Below, piece after piece: positions 26,913 to 36,189 of a stretch of DNA of 64,000 bases. The notes under the pieces are model-generated. The model made no database searches and was not told where the DNA came from. It saw only the letters and a list, made by a program, of their open reading frames with translations. Origin of the DNA: an uncultured Clostridium sp. (GTDB lineage: Bacteria > Bacillota > Clostridia > Clostridiales > Clostridiaceae); assembly GCF_910588715.1 (NCBI RefSeq), contig NZ_CAJURG010000001.1, positions 884,072 to 948,071 of the forward strand, given 5' to 3'. How positions within the stretch are numbered: position 1 is the stretch's first letter; each line of letters begins with the position of its first letter. A program made the position numbers and the translations under genes.

Positions 26913-28769
26913 TTATAATGTCCTTAAGTACTTACATATATATTGTATAACTTCTCTTATTCTATACAATTCACTTTCTTTATTCCTTAATCTCCATGCC
27001 TTTGAATAATCATAAAACCATATTTCAATACTTTCAGCTAATTTATTAGGCTCATACATTAAATTTATATTCTCATTTTCTAAATCGTATTTCATAATAG
27101 TTATAAAAAATTGATTAAATAACCCAATTCCTTTAGTTAAAATTATAAGCTCTTGAACATCACATTTATTTTCTATATCCTTTAATAAGCTCATTAGTTT
27201 ATTTTCTATATTGCAAGATTTCTTATATTCATTTTCTAAATATTTCAAATCTATTTTTTCTAATTTTTCTTTAAGATTATAATACTTTTCCTTAAAAGCT
27301 ACAACCTCTTCCCATCTCATTTTATGTTCATTCGTCAACTCATTTAATAATGAAACTACCTTAAGTGATTTATCTCCATATTCAACTCTAGATATTGCTT
27401 TATATATTTCAGTAAAATTATCTTTAAAATTATTACTTAATTCATCATTTGGATTCCATGATAAGGCTGCACCATATATCATTCCAGGAATTGAACTTGA
27501 TAAAAGATTTATATGTCCAAAGTCTCCCCAGTCTGTATTCAGTACTCCAGTTGCATTATACTTTACTCCATAATTAACCATTCTTCTTATATTTTCAAAG
27601 GCTTTATCCATATAACTAACAAGTTGATTCCAGCTTCCTACCCCTGGTGATACATATTGTTCTCTATTAGAGTCAGCTATTATTTTAGTTTTTTCTTCTG
27701 TTACTTCATTAGAATAATTCCAATTTAAACAAATTAAATCCTTTGGCAATTCATTTAATAAATCAGCATGATTTAATATTACATCTCCCCAAAACATCAC
27801 CTTTTTATCATATTTTTTAACAATTGATATTACCTTGTTTAAAAAATCTATATACAATTTTCCTTCGCCTATTTTATCTAATAACTCTTTACTTTTTCCT
27901 TTCCCTAAATCAAATGTTTCATCTCCACAAATATTAAACTTATCTGAAGTAAATAATGGTATATATTGCTCTAACATATTTTCTACTAATTTTAAACTTT
28001 CTTCATTACTAACATCTAAAGTATGATGTGCCATTCTTTCATAAAATGAATATTTATCCTCTTCCATACCATCAATTTCACATAAATTACAAAAAGATTT
28101 GCTACGAAGAACTTCATATAAATGACCAAAGGTTGATAGTGCTGGTACAAGCTCTACATTTTTCTTTTTGCAATACATATCTAATATTAATATTTCTTTT
28201 GATGTTAATGGATCTTTATCTAACCATACTTCACTCATACCTTTAAATGCAAAGGTATGTTCAATATATAATTGAATTTGATTTATTTTATAAAAAGCAG
28301 CCTTATCTACTAATTGCTTTAATGTTTCAAGTGTTGGAACCTTTCCCCTAGTTACATCATGAAAAAATCCACGATTTTTAAAATGAGGCTTATCCTCTAT
28401 TTCTAAACATTTAATCAAATTACTACTTTGCTTTAATATTTGCTTTAATGTTTGAATAGCATAAAATATTCCTGAATTAAAGCTAGAAATTATTTCAATA
28501 GAATCATTTTTTATAATGAGCTTATACTCTTCATCTTTCATTCCTTTTTCTTTAATTATATTTATAGAATCTTTTAAAGCTTTATTGTTTATGCTTTTAT
28601 TTATACCAATATTGAATCCATAAATATTTTTAATTTCTTTTTGTAATTCTAATGCACAATCTAATTCATAAAAATTACAACTATATGATAAATTAATATT
28701 AGTTTTATTTTCTAATTTAAAATATCCATCTTTTTCACTATACCTATAAGGGTTAGGTATTAAATACAT
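26913..28769 (-). CDS. GH20 family beta-N-acetylhexosaminidase-like enzyme
   Basis: About 618 residues, no signal peptide, so cytoplasmic. It has a GH20-type N-terminal domain (YKLIIKNDSIEIISS, then GIFYAIQTLKQIL), the barrel start FKNRGFFHDVTRGKVPTLET, and the paired catalytic Asp-Glu in NICGDETFDLG. Family enzymes remove terminal beta-linked GlcNAc or GalNAc by substrate-assisted catalysis. A TTG at 28781 is in frame but contains the GGAGG site, so the ATG at 28769 is the start. It is the last gene of the ROK-GH1-GH20 unit. The C-terminal 150 residues are helical. Family level sure; the aglycone, possibly a glycerophosphate unit, is inferred. Confidence 0.85.
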   Translation of the reverse strand: MYLIPNPYRYSEKDGYFKLENKTNINLSYSCNFYELDCALELQKEIKNIYGFNIGINKSINNKALKDSINIIKEKGMKDEEYKLIIKNDSIEIISSFNSGIFYAIQTLKQILKQSSNLIKCLEIEDKPHFKNRGFFHDVTRGKVPTLETLKQLVDKAAFYKINQIQLYIEHTFAFKGMSEVWLDKDPLTSKEILILDMYCKKKNVELVPALSTFGHLYEVLRSKSFCNLCEIDGMEEDKYSFYERMAHHTLDVSNEESLKLVENMLEQYIPLFTSDKFNICGDETFDLGKGKSKELLDKIGEGKLYIDFLNKVISIVKKYDKKVMFWGDVILNHADLLNELPKDLICLNWNYSNEVTEEKTKIIADSNREQYVSPGVGSWNQLVSYMDKAFENIRRMVNYGVKYNATGVLNTDWGDFGHINLLSSSIPGMIYGAALSWNPNDELSNNFKDNFTEIYKAISRVEYGDKSLKVVSLLNELTNEHKMRWEEVVAFKEKYYNLKEKLEKIDLKYLENEYKKSCNIENKLMSLLKDIENKCDVQELIILTKGIGLFNQFFITIMKYDLENENINLMYEPNKLAESIEIWFYDYSKAWRLRNKESELYRIREVIQYICKYLRTL

Positions 28770-28793
28770 AATTTCCTCCAAGAAACCTAGATT

Positions 28794-30185
28794 TTAAAAA
28801 CCATTATTATCAGAAACACTCTTAAACCAGTAACCTGATTTTTTTATAGTTTTAACTTGATTTTCTAAATTTAATGATATAAATCCGTATCTATTTTTAT
28901 ACGAATTATTCCATGACCAGCAATCAATTGGTGTCCATAAATGATAGCCAAAACAATTGCTTCCTTCTTCTATCCCTTTATGAAGATAAGCTAAATGTTC
29001 CATTATAAATTCAATCCTATAATCATCTTCAATTATTCCATTTAAATTTCTAAACTTTTCTTCACCTTCTACTCCCATTCCATTTTCAGAAACATACCAG
29101 GGTATATTTTTGTAATTTTCCTTAATATTATTTGAAATATCATAAATAGCCTTAGGATATATCTCCCATCCTCTATGTGGATTAATTTTTTTCCCCGGCA
29201 TATCATAAAAATCAAAATATTTATCTGGCATCCATCCACTACCTTCATCAAAGCTACTCTCTCTAGCCTTTACTCTAGATGGTTGATAATAATTAACTCC
29301 TAAAAAGTCTACTGTATTTTCAGCTATTATTTTATCTTCCTCTTCTGTAGAATCCCATATTACTCCATCCTTTTTTAATAATTCAACTAATTCTTCAGGA
29401 AACTTTCCATAAACAGCTGGATCTAAAAACATTCTATTAAAAAACATATCACGTATATTAGAAGCTTTTAAATCTTCTATTGAATTACTCCTTGGATAAG
29501 ATGGTGTTAAGTTTAAAATTATAGATATCTTCCCACCATTTTTATTACACCCTAACTTTTTAAATTCTCTAATAGCTTTTGCAGATGCTAAATTTAAATT
29601 ATAGGCAACTTGTACTGCTTTTTTGCCATCTACAATCTGTGGATAGTGATGCTTGTATAAATATTGACCTTCTATTATAACTATAGGCTCATTAAAAGTA
29701 GCCCAATATTTAACTCTATCACTAAATAACTCAAATGCTTTTTTAGTATACTTTGCAAATAAATCTGTCACGTGCTTTGATTCCCAACCACTATATTTTT
29801 CATATAATTCTATAGGTAAATCAAAATGATTTAAATTCATAATAGGAGTAATATTATTTTTAATACATTCATTAATTACTGAATTATAAAAATTAACTCC
29901 ATCTTCATCAACTTCACAAGTTTCAAAATTTTTTATAAGCCTTGTCCATTGAATTGAGGTTCTAAAAGAATTTAATCCTATGCTTTTCATCATAGCTATA
30001 TCATCTTTATAGCTATTATAAAAATTTGATGCTATATTTGGTCCAACTCCATTGTGAAATTTTTCAGGTTCCTTATCAAACCAATAATCAAATATATTCT
30101 TATTTATTTTATTAAATCTTCCTTCAGATTGTGGTCCTGAAGTTGCTGCTCCCCACCAAAAATTATTAGGAAAATTATATTTCAT
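28794..30185 (-). CDS. GH1 family beta-glycosidase (possibly acting on a phosphorylated substrate)
   Basis: A 463-residue cytoplasmic GH1 enzyme. Acid/base TFNEP is at residues 163-167 and the nucleophile SENG at 366-369; FWWGAATSG and FRTSIQWTRL are also typical. In place of the NFEW loop of ordinary beta-glucosidases it has CWSWNNSYKNRYGF, which resembles the phosphate-binding SW-x5-K-x-Y segment of 6-phospho-beta-glycosidases, though the lysine is shifted by one. No PTS genes are nearby. A GTG at 30194 overlaps the GGAG site; the ATG at 30185 is chosen. It lies 17 bases after the ROK gene. The substrate is uncertain. Confidence 0.85.
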   Translation of the reverse strand: MKYNFPNNFWWGAATSGPQSEGRFNKINKNIFDYWFDKEPEKFHNGVGPNIASNFYNSYKDDIAMMKSIGLNSFRTSIQWTRLIKNFETCEVDEDGVNFYNSVINECIKNNITPIMNLNHFDLPIELYEKYSGWESKHVTDLFAKYTKKAFELFSDRVKYWATFNEPIVIIEGQYLYKHHYPQIVDGKKAVQVAYNLNLASAKAIREFKKLGCNKNGGKISIILNLTPSYPRSNSIEDLKASNIRDMFFNRMFLDPAVYGKFPEELVELLKKDGVIWDSTEEEDKIIAENTVDFLGVNYYQPSRVKARESSFDEGSGWMPDKYFDFYDMPGKKINPHRGWEIYPKAIYDISNNIKENYKNIPWYVSENGMGVEGEEKFRNLNGIIEDDYRIEFIMEHLAYLHKGIEEGSNCFGYHLWTPIDCWSWNNSYKNRYGFISLNLENQVKTIKKSGYWFKSVSDNNGF

Positions 30186-30202
30186 ATCTATCACTCCAAT
30201 TC

Positions 30203-31114
30203 CTATTTACAATATAAAAAGTTATATAATGCTCCAATTAAATTTGCATCATTATCAAATTCGCATTTCTCTACCTTAATATCCAATGTTGATTCTTTAT
30301 TTTTCATTAACTCTAAATATTTATTTAATCTATCTATAAAATCCTTTCTTGCAGATATTCCTCCACCAATTAATATTTTTTCTGGGTCTAATATATATTG
30401 AATGTTGTAAATACCCTTTGCCAAAACTTTAAACCACTCTGCAAACTCTTCCTTTACCTCTTCATCATCTTTTTCCATTTCAAAAACTAATTGTCCTGTT
30501 AAATCAGAAACATCTATATTTTTTCTATTTGCAACTCTTCTTATCAATGCTCCAGTTGATGCAACTCTGCTCCATACATTTCCTAATCCATTTTCGCCCT
30601 TCTCATCTGTAACTTGAATAAAGCCAAATTCTCCACCATGAAGATTTTTACCTCTTAATATTTTCTTATCTATAACAACAGCTCCCCCTATTCCTGTCCC
30701 TAAAACTATAGATATAAAATTATCCACATCTTTTGCAGCACCTATCCAACCTTCAGCTAAAGCAGAACAATTCGCATCATTTTCCATAGATATTTCTAAT
30801 GCAGTAGCTTCTGATAAAAGCTTTTTCATATTCACGTTATGAATACAAGGAACTGCACTTACCCCCTCAATAAATCCTGTTTTTTGATTAACTGCTCCCG
30901 GAAAACTACATGCTAACCCTTTAATATTTTCACTTTTAATATATTTTTCTACAATACTTTTAATATCAAAAATAAACTTATCTATATCTTCATTATCAGT
31001 TACTATATTTCCCTTTTCTAATATCTCTCCATATTTATTTAATAATCCATACTTTATAGCAGAGCCACCAACATCTAATGCAATATATTTATCTATTATT
31101 TTATTTTCTTTCAT
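30203..31114 (-). CDS. ROK-family sugar kinase
   Basis: A 303-residue cytosolic ROK protein. The ATP motif ALDVGGSAIKYG opens the chain; SMENDANCSALAEGW carries the catalytic Asp; VLGTGIGGAVV and HGGEFG follow. The usual zinc-binding CxCGxxGC segment is missing; the region reads TDEKGENGLGNVWSRVAST instead. It has no helix-turn-helix, so it is a kinase rather than a repressor. It probably phosphorylates a free sugar released by the GH1 or GH20 enzyme (glucose, GlcNAc or similar). The ATG at 31114 follows AAAGGAGAG. It is first in its unit, behind a terminator-like leader hairpin. Confidence 0.88.
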   Translation of the reverse strand: MKENKIIDKYIALDVGGSAIKYGLLNKYGEILEKGNIVTDNEDIDKFIFDIKSIVEKYIKSENIKGLACSFPGAVNQKTGFIEGVSAVPCIHNVNMKKLLSEATALEISMENDANCSALAEGWIGAAKDVDNFISIVLGTGIGGAVVIDKKILRGKNLHGGEFGFIQVTDEKGENGLGNVWSRVASTGALIRRVANRKNIDVSDLTGQLVFEMEKDDEEVKEEFAEWFKVLAKGIYNIQYILDPEKILIGGGISARKDFIDRLNKYLELMKNKESTLDIKVEKCEFDNDANLIGALYNFLYCK

Positions 31115-31156
31115 ACTAATAACTCTCCTTTAATCATTTTTAAATTTAAAGAAAAA

Positions 31157-31187
31157 GGAACTTGTAGAAGCTACAACTACAAATTCC
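31157..31187 (-). promoter_or_regulatory. Terminator-like attenuator hairpin in the ROK operon leader
   Basis: On the minus strand GGAATTTGTAG pairs with CTACAAGTTCC (one G-U pair) around a 9-base loop and is followed at once by TTTTTCTTT, about 45 bases upstream of the ROK start. A duplicated TTGTAG allows an alternative, smaller hairpin with CTACAA. No LicT/BglG-type antiterminator consensus was seen. It could be a conditional terminator for ROK-GH1-GH20. Confidence 0.5.
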
Positions 31188-31335
31188 AAATTTTCATATA
31201 TGACTTAAAATTAAACTAACAAATTTTAATTTTCAGCATATGTAAATGATAACACTTAAGTTTATTATTTTACAGTTTACAATATTTAGTTTTAGTGTAC
31301 TTTTTTTAGTTTTTTTAATTTATTATAAAAAAATT

Positions 31336-31372
31336 CTCCTAGGATTAATCTCTCTTAAATTAATCCTAGGAG
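31336..31372 (-). terminator. Terminator of the ugp unit
   Basis: Perfect 13-base arms CTCCTAGGATTAA/TTAATCCTAGGAG (31336-31348, 31360-31372), 11-base loop, followed on the minus strand by AATTTTTTTA. It lies 22 bases past the glycerophosphodiesterase stop and separates the two units of the island. Confidence 0.88.
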
Positions 31373-31393
31373 TAAATATATTTCTATAATTTC

Positions 31394-32119
31394 TTATAAT
31401 TCACCATTTATAATTTCATTTAATAAATCTGGATAATCAGTAAAAATTCCATTAACACCAGCTTCAATTAAACTTCTCATATAAATTGGATTGTTAACAG
31501 TATAAACATTTACCTTAATATTATTTTCATTTGCTTCCTTTATAAGTTCTTTTGTCACTAATTTTAAATCAAGATGTATTGCAGTTGCTCCAAGCTTCTT
31601 AGAATATTCAATTATATTTTCTATAGACTTATAATATAATAACCCTGTTTTAAATCCCCTATCTATTTCTCTACAAAGCTTTATAGATTCATGATTGAAA
31701 CTTGATAATATTACTTGCTTTTTAAGTTCATATTTATTTACTAATTCAATTACATCTTCTTCTATTCCTTTATAATGTATTTCATCAGTTTTTAATTCTA
31801 TATTTAATAATATATCTGTAGACTTTACAAGTTCTAATACTTCTTTTAAAGTAGGAATTTTGCACTCTATATTATCTTCAAAGTTTTTGTTTCTGCATTT
31901 AAAAGCTTTTAACTCTTCTAATGTCATATCCTTAACTAAGCCTTTTCCTTTAAATGTACGTTCAATATCTTCATCATGTATGACTACTAGTTCATTATCT
32001 TTAGTTTTATGAACATCAATTTCAAGACCATTTGCACCACCTTTTATTCCTTCTTTTAAAGATAATATTGTGTTTTCTGGATAATACCTACTAGCACCTC
32101 TATGTGCAAAATTTATCAT
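31394..32119 (-). CDS. Cytosolic glycerophosphodiester phosphodiesterase (UgpQ-like)
   Basis: A 241-residue GDPD TIM-barrel enzyme with no signal peptide. It has the metal/catalytic set HRGASRYYPENT (His6-Arg7), LEIDVHKTKDNELVVIHD, and the later ELKTDEI and GIFTDYPDLL. It cleaves glycerophosphodiesters (glycerophosphoryl-alcohols) to glycerol-3-phosphate and the alcohol in the cytoplasm, the role of UgpQ in E. coli, which is encoded beside the ugp importer. Here it is the last gene of an ugp-like unit, 24 bases after a HAD phosphatase. The ATG at 32119 has a TAGGAGAT site. Confidence 0.92.
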   Translation of the reverse strand: MINFAHRGASRYYPENTILSLKEGIKGGANGLEIDVHKTKDNELVVIHDEDIERTFKGKGLVKDMTLEELKAFKCRNKNFEDNIECKIPTLKEVLELVKSTDILLNIELKTDEIHYKGIEEDVIELVNKYELKKQVILSSFNHESIKLCREIDRGFKTGLLYYKSIENIIEYSKKLGATAIHLDLKLVTKELIKEANENNIKVNVYTVNNPIYMRSLIEAGVNGIFTDYPDLLNEIINGEL

Positions 32120-32143
32120 AATACCATCTCCTATTTAAATTTA

Positions 32144-32929
32144 CTATATTATTTTTAATGTTTTTAAAGCATTATATATCCCCTTATTATTAATATGGTC
32201 TGTTACTAAGTTAGCTTTTTCCTTTAACTCCATACATCCATTCCCCATTGCTATAGAAAAGTCTACTTCATCAAACATTTCTAAATCATTAAATCCATCT
32301 CCAAAAGCAAAATATTTAATATTTTCTTTTTCAGTTATACTTTTAATATATTTAATTGCACCCCCCTTACTACAATAAGCATTAAATATATCATATCCAT
32401 CATTTATATCTATTAACTTAACAAATTTAAACATATTATAATTATTTACTAATTTATTAATATCTTCTTTATGAATATTAGCATTTATCTGAAAAACTTC
32501 ATAATTACATATATTATTTAATATTTCATCTTCAAGTTTTTCTATTTTCATATTATATTTTTCTGAAAAATCTCTTATCCATTTACTTTCTATCTTTCCA
32601 ACACTTCTATCTAATAAATGTAAACAGTATGATATATTATATTTTTCAAAATAATCAATAATATTTTTAACCATTTCTTTATTCATAAATTTTTTATAAA
32701 TTACTTCATTATCAATTGTAATTAAAGAACCATTCGCACTTACTATAGTATTAAACATATTATAATAACTTTCTTGTTTAACCATAGCAAGTGATCTTCC
32801 AGTTGCTATTGCCACATTTACTCCATTACATTTACAAGCTTCTATCCCTTTAATAGTATAATCACATATTCTATTTTTTTCTCTACAAACTAATGTATTA
32901 TCTACATCGAAAAATATAGTTTTTTTCAT
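32144..32929 (-). CDS. Cof-type HAD phosphatase
   Basis: A 261-residue haloacid-dehalogenase-superfamily hydrolase, type IIB (Cof). Motif I is FFDVDNTL with Asp8/Asp10, motif II SANGS, motif III lysine in the GGAIKYIK stretch and motif IV GDGFNDLEMF. Such enzymes dephosphorylate sugar phosphates and similar small molecules. It sits between ugpB and the glycerophosphodiesterase in one operon, so it may dephosphorylate an intermediate of the imported compound. The ATG at 32929 follows AAAGGAGA. The family is sure; the substrate is inferred only from context. Confidence 0.88.
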   Translation of the reverse strand: MKKTIFFDVDNTLVCREKNRICDYTIKGIEACKCNGVNVAIATGRSLAMVKQESYYNMFNTIVSANGSLITIDNEVIYKKFMNKEMVKNIIDYFEKYNISYCLHLLDRSVGKIESKWIRDFSEKYNMKIEKLEDEILNNICNYEVFQINANIHKEDINKLVNNYNMFKFVKLIDINDGYDIFNAYCSKGGAIKYIKSITEKENIKYFAFGDGFNDLEMFDEVDFSIAMGNGCMELKEKANLVTDHINNKGIYNALKTLKII

Positions 32930-32962
32930 ATTACTTCTCCTTTAGGTTTTCTTAAATAGATA

Positions 32963-34303
32963 TTATTTATTTGATTTATTATATTTTTCTAATGCACTAT
33001 TAATTGTTTTTGACATATTTTTTACAGCTTCTTTAGAAGTTATTTCATTATTTAATACTTTTTCAATATTTTCTTCTATAGATGCTCTAGCTTCTGGGAA
33101 TATACCTAAAATAGCTCCTGAGCTATTGTTTTCTTCTCTTAATTGTTCAATAGCTGTTTTAAATTCTGGGTTTTTATTTAAATATTCAACCATCTCTGGT
33201 AATTCATAAGCCTTTTTAGAAACTGAAAAATATCCCGTTGCTTGAGACCACTTAACTTGTGTTTGTTCTGAAACCATAAACTTAATAAATTCAAAGGCTG
33301 CATTTTCTCTTTCATCATCACCATTATTCATTATCCATAAAGAAGCTCCTCCAACAGATACTCCTCCATTATCTCTTTCTAAAACTGATGGAAAGTATGC
33401 TGTCCCTAATTCAAAATTATCACCTATTTTACTTTTTAAATCTCCTAAACTAGCAGTTGACGCAACTATCATTGCAACATTACCTGATGAAAAAGCATCT
33501 AATGTATTTTGCGAGTCTCTACCAAAGTTTCCTACAACACCAGAATCTACAAGCTCCTTCCATCCTTCAATAATATTTAATGCTCCATCATTAGAGTTAA
33601 ATACAACTTCAGTTGCATCTCCTTTTCTTCCATTCCCCTCATTTGCATAATCTAACCCTTGTTTAATTAAAAATTGTTCAAAAAACCAACCATATATTTG
33701 CATTGCATATCCATATCTTGAAACCTTATCTCCTTCTTTAACTGCTAGTTTACTAGATACTTCTATTATTTCTTTAAAGTTAGTTGGAATATCTTTATCT
33801 GTTAACCCAGCTTCTGAAAATGCCGTTTTATTATAAAATAAAATTGGTGTTGAACTGTTAAATGGCATAGAATATAATTTTCCATCTATAGTATAATAAT
33901 CTAAAATATTTTTTTCTAAAGATGCTATATCATAGTCATTTTTATCTATCATATCTTGCATAGGTATTGCATATTCACTATCTATCATCCACTTAGTTCC
34001 AATATCATATAATTGCATAACATCCGGTCCTGAATTACTTAAAGCTGAGCTTTTAAGTTTATTTATCGAATCATCATAACTTCCTTGATATTCTGCTACT
34101 ACATTAATTTTATCTTGTGAATTATTAAATTCATCTACTAATGAATTTATAGCTTCTCCACCTTTTCCCCCCATAGAATGCCAAAATGTTATTTTAGTAT
34201 TTTCCCAACTTTTATTGCTAGCTAACGAGTTATTTGAACATCCAACTAAAGATGTAACCCCTAAAATTGATGTTAATACTATTGTTAATAATCTTTTTTT
34301 CAT
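32963..34303 (-). CDS. ugpB: ABC transporter substrate-binding lipoprotein, UgpB-like
   Basis: About 446 residues. A lipoprotein signal ends in LVGC. The mature part follows E. coli UgpB closely in order: ITFWHSMGGKGGEAINSLVD, EYQGSYDD, VMQLYDIGTKWM, MPFNSSTPILFYNKTAFSEA, GGASLWIMN and TGYFSVSKKAY. UgpB binds glycerol-3-phosphate and glycerophosphodiesters outside the membrane. The frame opens at 34309, but GAGG lies only two bases before that ATG; the ATG at 34303 has proper spacing and is used. The permease genes are upstream. UgpB likeness is strong; the bound ligand could be a glycosylated glycerophosphate. Confidence 0.85.
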   Translation of the reverse strand: MKKRLLTIVLTSILGVTSLVGCSNNSLASNKSWENTKITFWHSMGGKGGEAINSLVDEFNNSQDKINVVAEYQGSYDDSINKLKSSALSNSGPDVMQLYDIGTKWMIDSEYAIPMQDMIDKNDYDIASLEKNILDYYTIDGKLYSMPFNSSTPILFYNKTAFSEAGLTDKDIPTNFKEIIEVSSKLAVKEGDKVSRYGYAMQIYGWFFEQFLIKQGLDYANEGNGRKGDATEVVFNSNDGALNIIEGWKELVDSGVVGNFGRDSQNTLDAFSSGNVAMIVASTASLGDLKSKIGDNFELGTAYFPSVLERDNGGVSVGGASLWIMNNGDDERENAAFEFIKFMVSEQTQVKWSQATGYFSVSKKAYELPEMVEYLNKNPEFKTAIEQLREENNSSGAILGIFPEARASIEENIEKVLNNEITSKEAVKNMSKTINSALEKYNKSNK

Positions 34304-34340
34304 TTTCATTTCCTCACTATTAATTAAATTTTATTCTTAT

Positions 34341-35165
34341 TTATCCTTTAACTGCTCCAGCAGTCATACCTTTTACTAATTGCTTTTGACCTAATATAAA
34401 TATTAATATTGATGGTATTAATATTAATATTGCTCCAGCTAAAACCACACTATAACTACTTCCTTCTGAGTATTGAAGCATACTTATTCCTATTTGAACT
34501 GTTCTATTATTTCCATTATTTATTGTTAATAATGGCCATAAATATTGATTCCAAGTATTAATAAATACATAAATAGCTAGAGATGCTATTGCTGGCTTTG
34601 ATATAGGTATTAAAATCTTAAATAAAAATTTTAAATTTCCACATCCATCAATTTTAGAAGCTTCTCTTATTTCCTTTGGAATTGTTAAATAAAATTGTCT
34701 CATCAAGAAAACTCCCATAGCTGATGTTAAAAATGGCACTATAAGAACTTTTAAACTATCATTCCATCCCCACGAGCTTACTGTAAGAAAATTTGATATA
34801 ACTGTGGTTTCTGTTGGTATCATCATAGTTGATAAAACCATTAAGAATAAAAGCTTTTTCCCCTTAAAATCATAAAAAGCAAAGGCGTAAGCTGCTAAAC
34901 TAGCTGTTATAACTTGTCCTACCGTAACACATATAGAAACAATAAAGCTATTAGCTATAAATTTTAAAAGCGGTACTGTGTTTAGTGCAGTTTTAAAATT
35001 TTCTAATGTTAATCTACTTGGAATAATTTTATGTGGATATTTAGTCATTTCTCCTTGATCCATAAAACTTAAACTTAACGCATATAAAAGTGGAAAAGTA
35101 ATTAACAATCCAACAAATATACTTAATATAGTTAATATCAATTTATTTCTTTTGCTTTTATTCAT
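34341..35165 (-). CDS. ugpE: ABC transporter permease, UgpE/MalG-like
   Basis: A 274-residue permease with six transmembrane helices and the EAA loop EASKIDGCGNLKFLFKILIPISKPA that contacts the ATPase. The C-terminal GQKQLVKGMTAGAVKG is the UgpE signature end. Its start ATG (35163-35165) overlaps the UgpA stop by one base, so the two are translationally coupled. It works with UgpA as the membrane channel. No ATPase (UgpC/MsmK) gene lies in this operon; a shared ATPase elsewhere must energise it. Confidence 0.9.
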   Translation of the reverse strand: MNKSKRNKLILTILSIFVGLLITFPLLYALSLSFMDQGEMTKYPHKIIPSRLTLENFKTALNTVPLLKFIANSFIVSICVTVGQVITASLAAYAFAFYDFKGKKLLFLMVLSTMMIPTETTVISNFLTVSSWGWNDSLKVLIVPFLTSAMGVFLMRQFYLTIPKEIREASKIDGCGNLKFLFKILIPISKPAIASLAIYVFINTWNQYLWPLLTINNGNNRTVQIGISMLQYSEGSSYSVVLAGAILILIPSILIFILGQKQLVKGMTAGAVKG

Positions 35166-36100
35166 TATTGATAATGTACTCCCTTCTTTTCAAACTTAAA
35201 TTGTAATAATGTAACTATCATCATAATTACAAATAATATAAGTGCTTGGGCGCAAGCCATTTCAAATCTACCATTAAAAAATGCTTCCCTATAAATAGAA
35301 TGAACTAAAACATTAGTTGAATCTCCAGGACCTCCCTGTGTTAATAATTTTATTTGTCCAAAAGCTTGAAAAGCATTTATTAAATTCATAAATACAACTA
35401 AAAACATTTGAGGTGATACCATGGGTATTATTATATTCTTAACTTTAGTTAAATAATTTGCTCCATCTATTGCTGCACTTTCCATAAGCTCATTTGGTAT
35501 GTTTCTTAAACCTGTTAATAAAAAAATAAAATTTAATCCTATATTTAACCAAATAGTTACTATAGCAACTGATATTAATGCAAATTTTGAATTTGTTAAC
35601 CATCCAATTTGTGTTCCCAATAAATGATTGAGTACCCCATTTGTAGGATGAAAAATCATCGTCCATATTATTGCTGCTGGTGCAGATGCTATTGCCATTG
35701 GTAATGAAAACATCAGTTCATAAATTCTACTTCCCTTTAATTTATTATTTGCTAATAATGCTAACAAAAATCCAATAATTACAGATGGTGCTGCTACTAT
35801 TAATACAAATTTAAAAGTTACAAATATTGAATTATAAAACTCAGGTGAAGTTAAAATTTCTTTAAAATTTTCCAATCCAATAAAATCTTTAATTTGTCCT
35901 CTTATATTAGTAGTTGACATACTCATTATTATTGTTTTTATAAATGGATAAAATACAAATAAAGTAAATATGATAAATGTAGGTATTAAATAAAAATATG
36001 GTTCTATTTTTTTCCTTAATTTAATTTTACTTTTTAATAATATTTTTCTACTTAAATCTTTATTTTTCATATTTTTTAATTTTAAAGATTGCTCTGCCAT
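35165..36100 (-). CDS. ugpA: ABC transporter permease, UgpA/MalF-like
   Basis: A 311-residue permease, first gene of the ugp-like unit. A 30-residue basic N-terminus is followed by six membrane helices (first YFYLIPTFIIFTLFVFYPF). The coupling loop reads ESAAIDGANYLTKVKNIIIP, and TQGGPGDSTNVLVHSIYREA plus QFKFEKKGVHYQ at the end match UgpA. The ATG at 36100 follows GGGAGGA. Upstream lies a promoter overlapped by an 18-base inverted repeat. It pairs with UgpE. Confidence 0.9.
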   Translation of the reverse strand: MAEQSLKLKNMKNKDLSRKILLKSKIKLRKKIEPYFYLIPTFIIFTLFVFYPFIKTIIMSMSTTNIRGQIKDFIGLENFKEILTSPEFYNSIFVTFKFVLIVAAPSVIIGFLLALLANNKLKGSRIYELMFSLPMAIASAPAAIIWTMIFHPTNGVLNHLLGTQIGWLTNSKFALISVAIVTIWLNIGLNFIFLLTGLRNIPNELMESAAIDGANYLTKVKNIIIPMVSPQMFLVVFMNLINAFQAFGQIKLLTQGGPGDSTNVLVHSIYREAFFNGRFEMACAQALILFVIMMIVTLLQFKFEKKGVHYQ

Positions 36101-36160
36101 ATTAATCCTCCCTCAAACATATCTTCTTAATTTAGGATACTTTTCTAAGATTAACTACAT

Positions 36161-36189
36161 ATTATGAGAAAGTTAACCTATTTTAACAA
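36161..36189 (-). promoter_or_regulatory. Promoter of the ugp-like operon
   Basis: On the minus strand TTGTTA (36184-36189), 17-base spacer, CATAAT (36161-36166). It lies about 60 bases upstream of the ugpA start and is overlapped by the operator at 36171-36219. Confidence 0.55.

Noticed and set aside
31157..31187. LicT/BglG ribonucleic antiterminator (RAT) site
   Set aside because: The RAT consensus could not be aligned with the leader and there is no BglG-type gene or PTS gene nearby.
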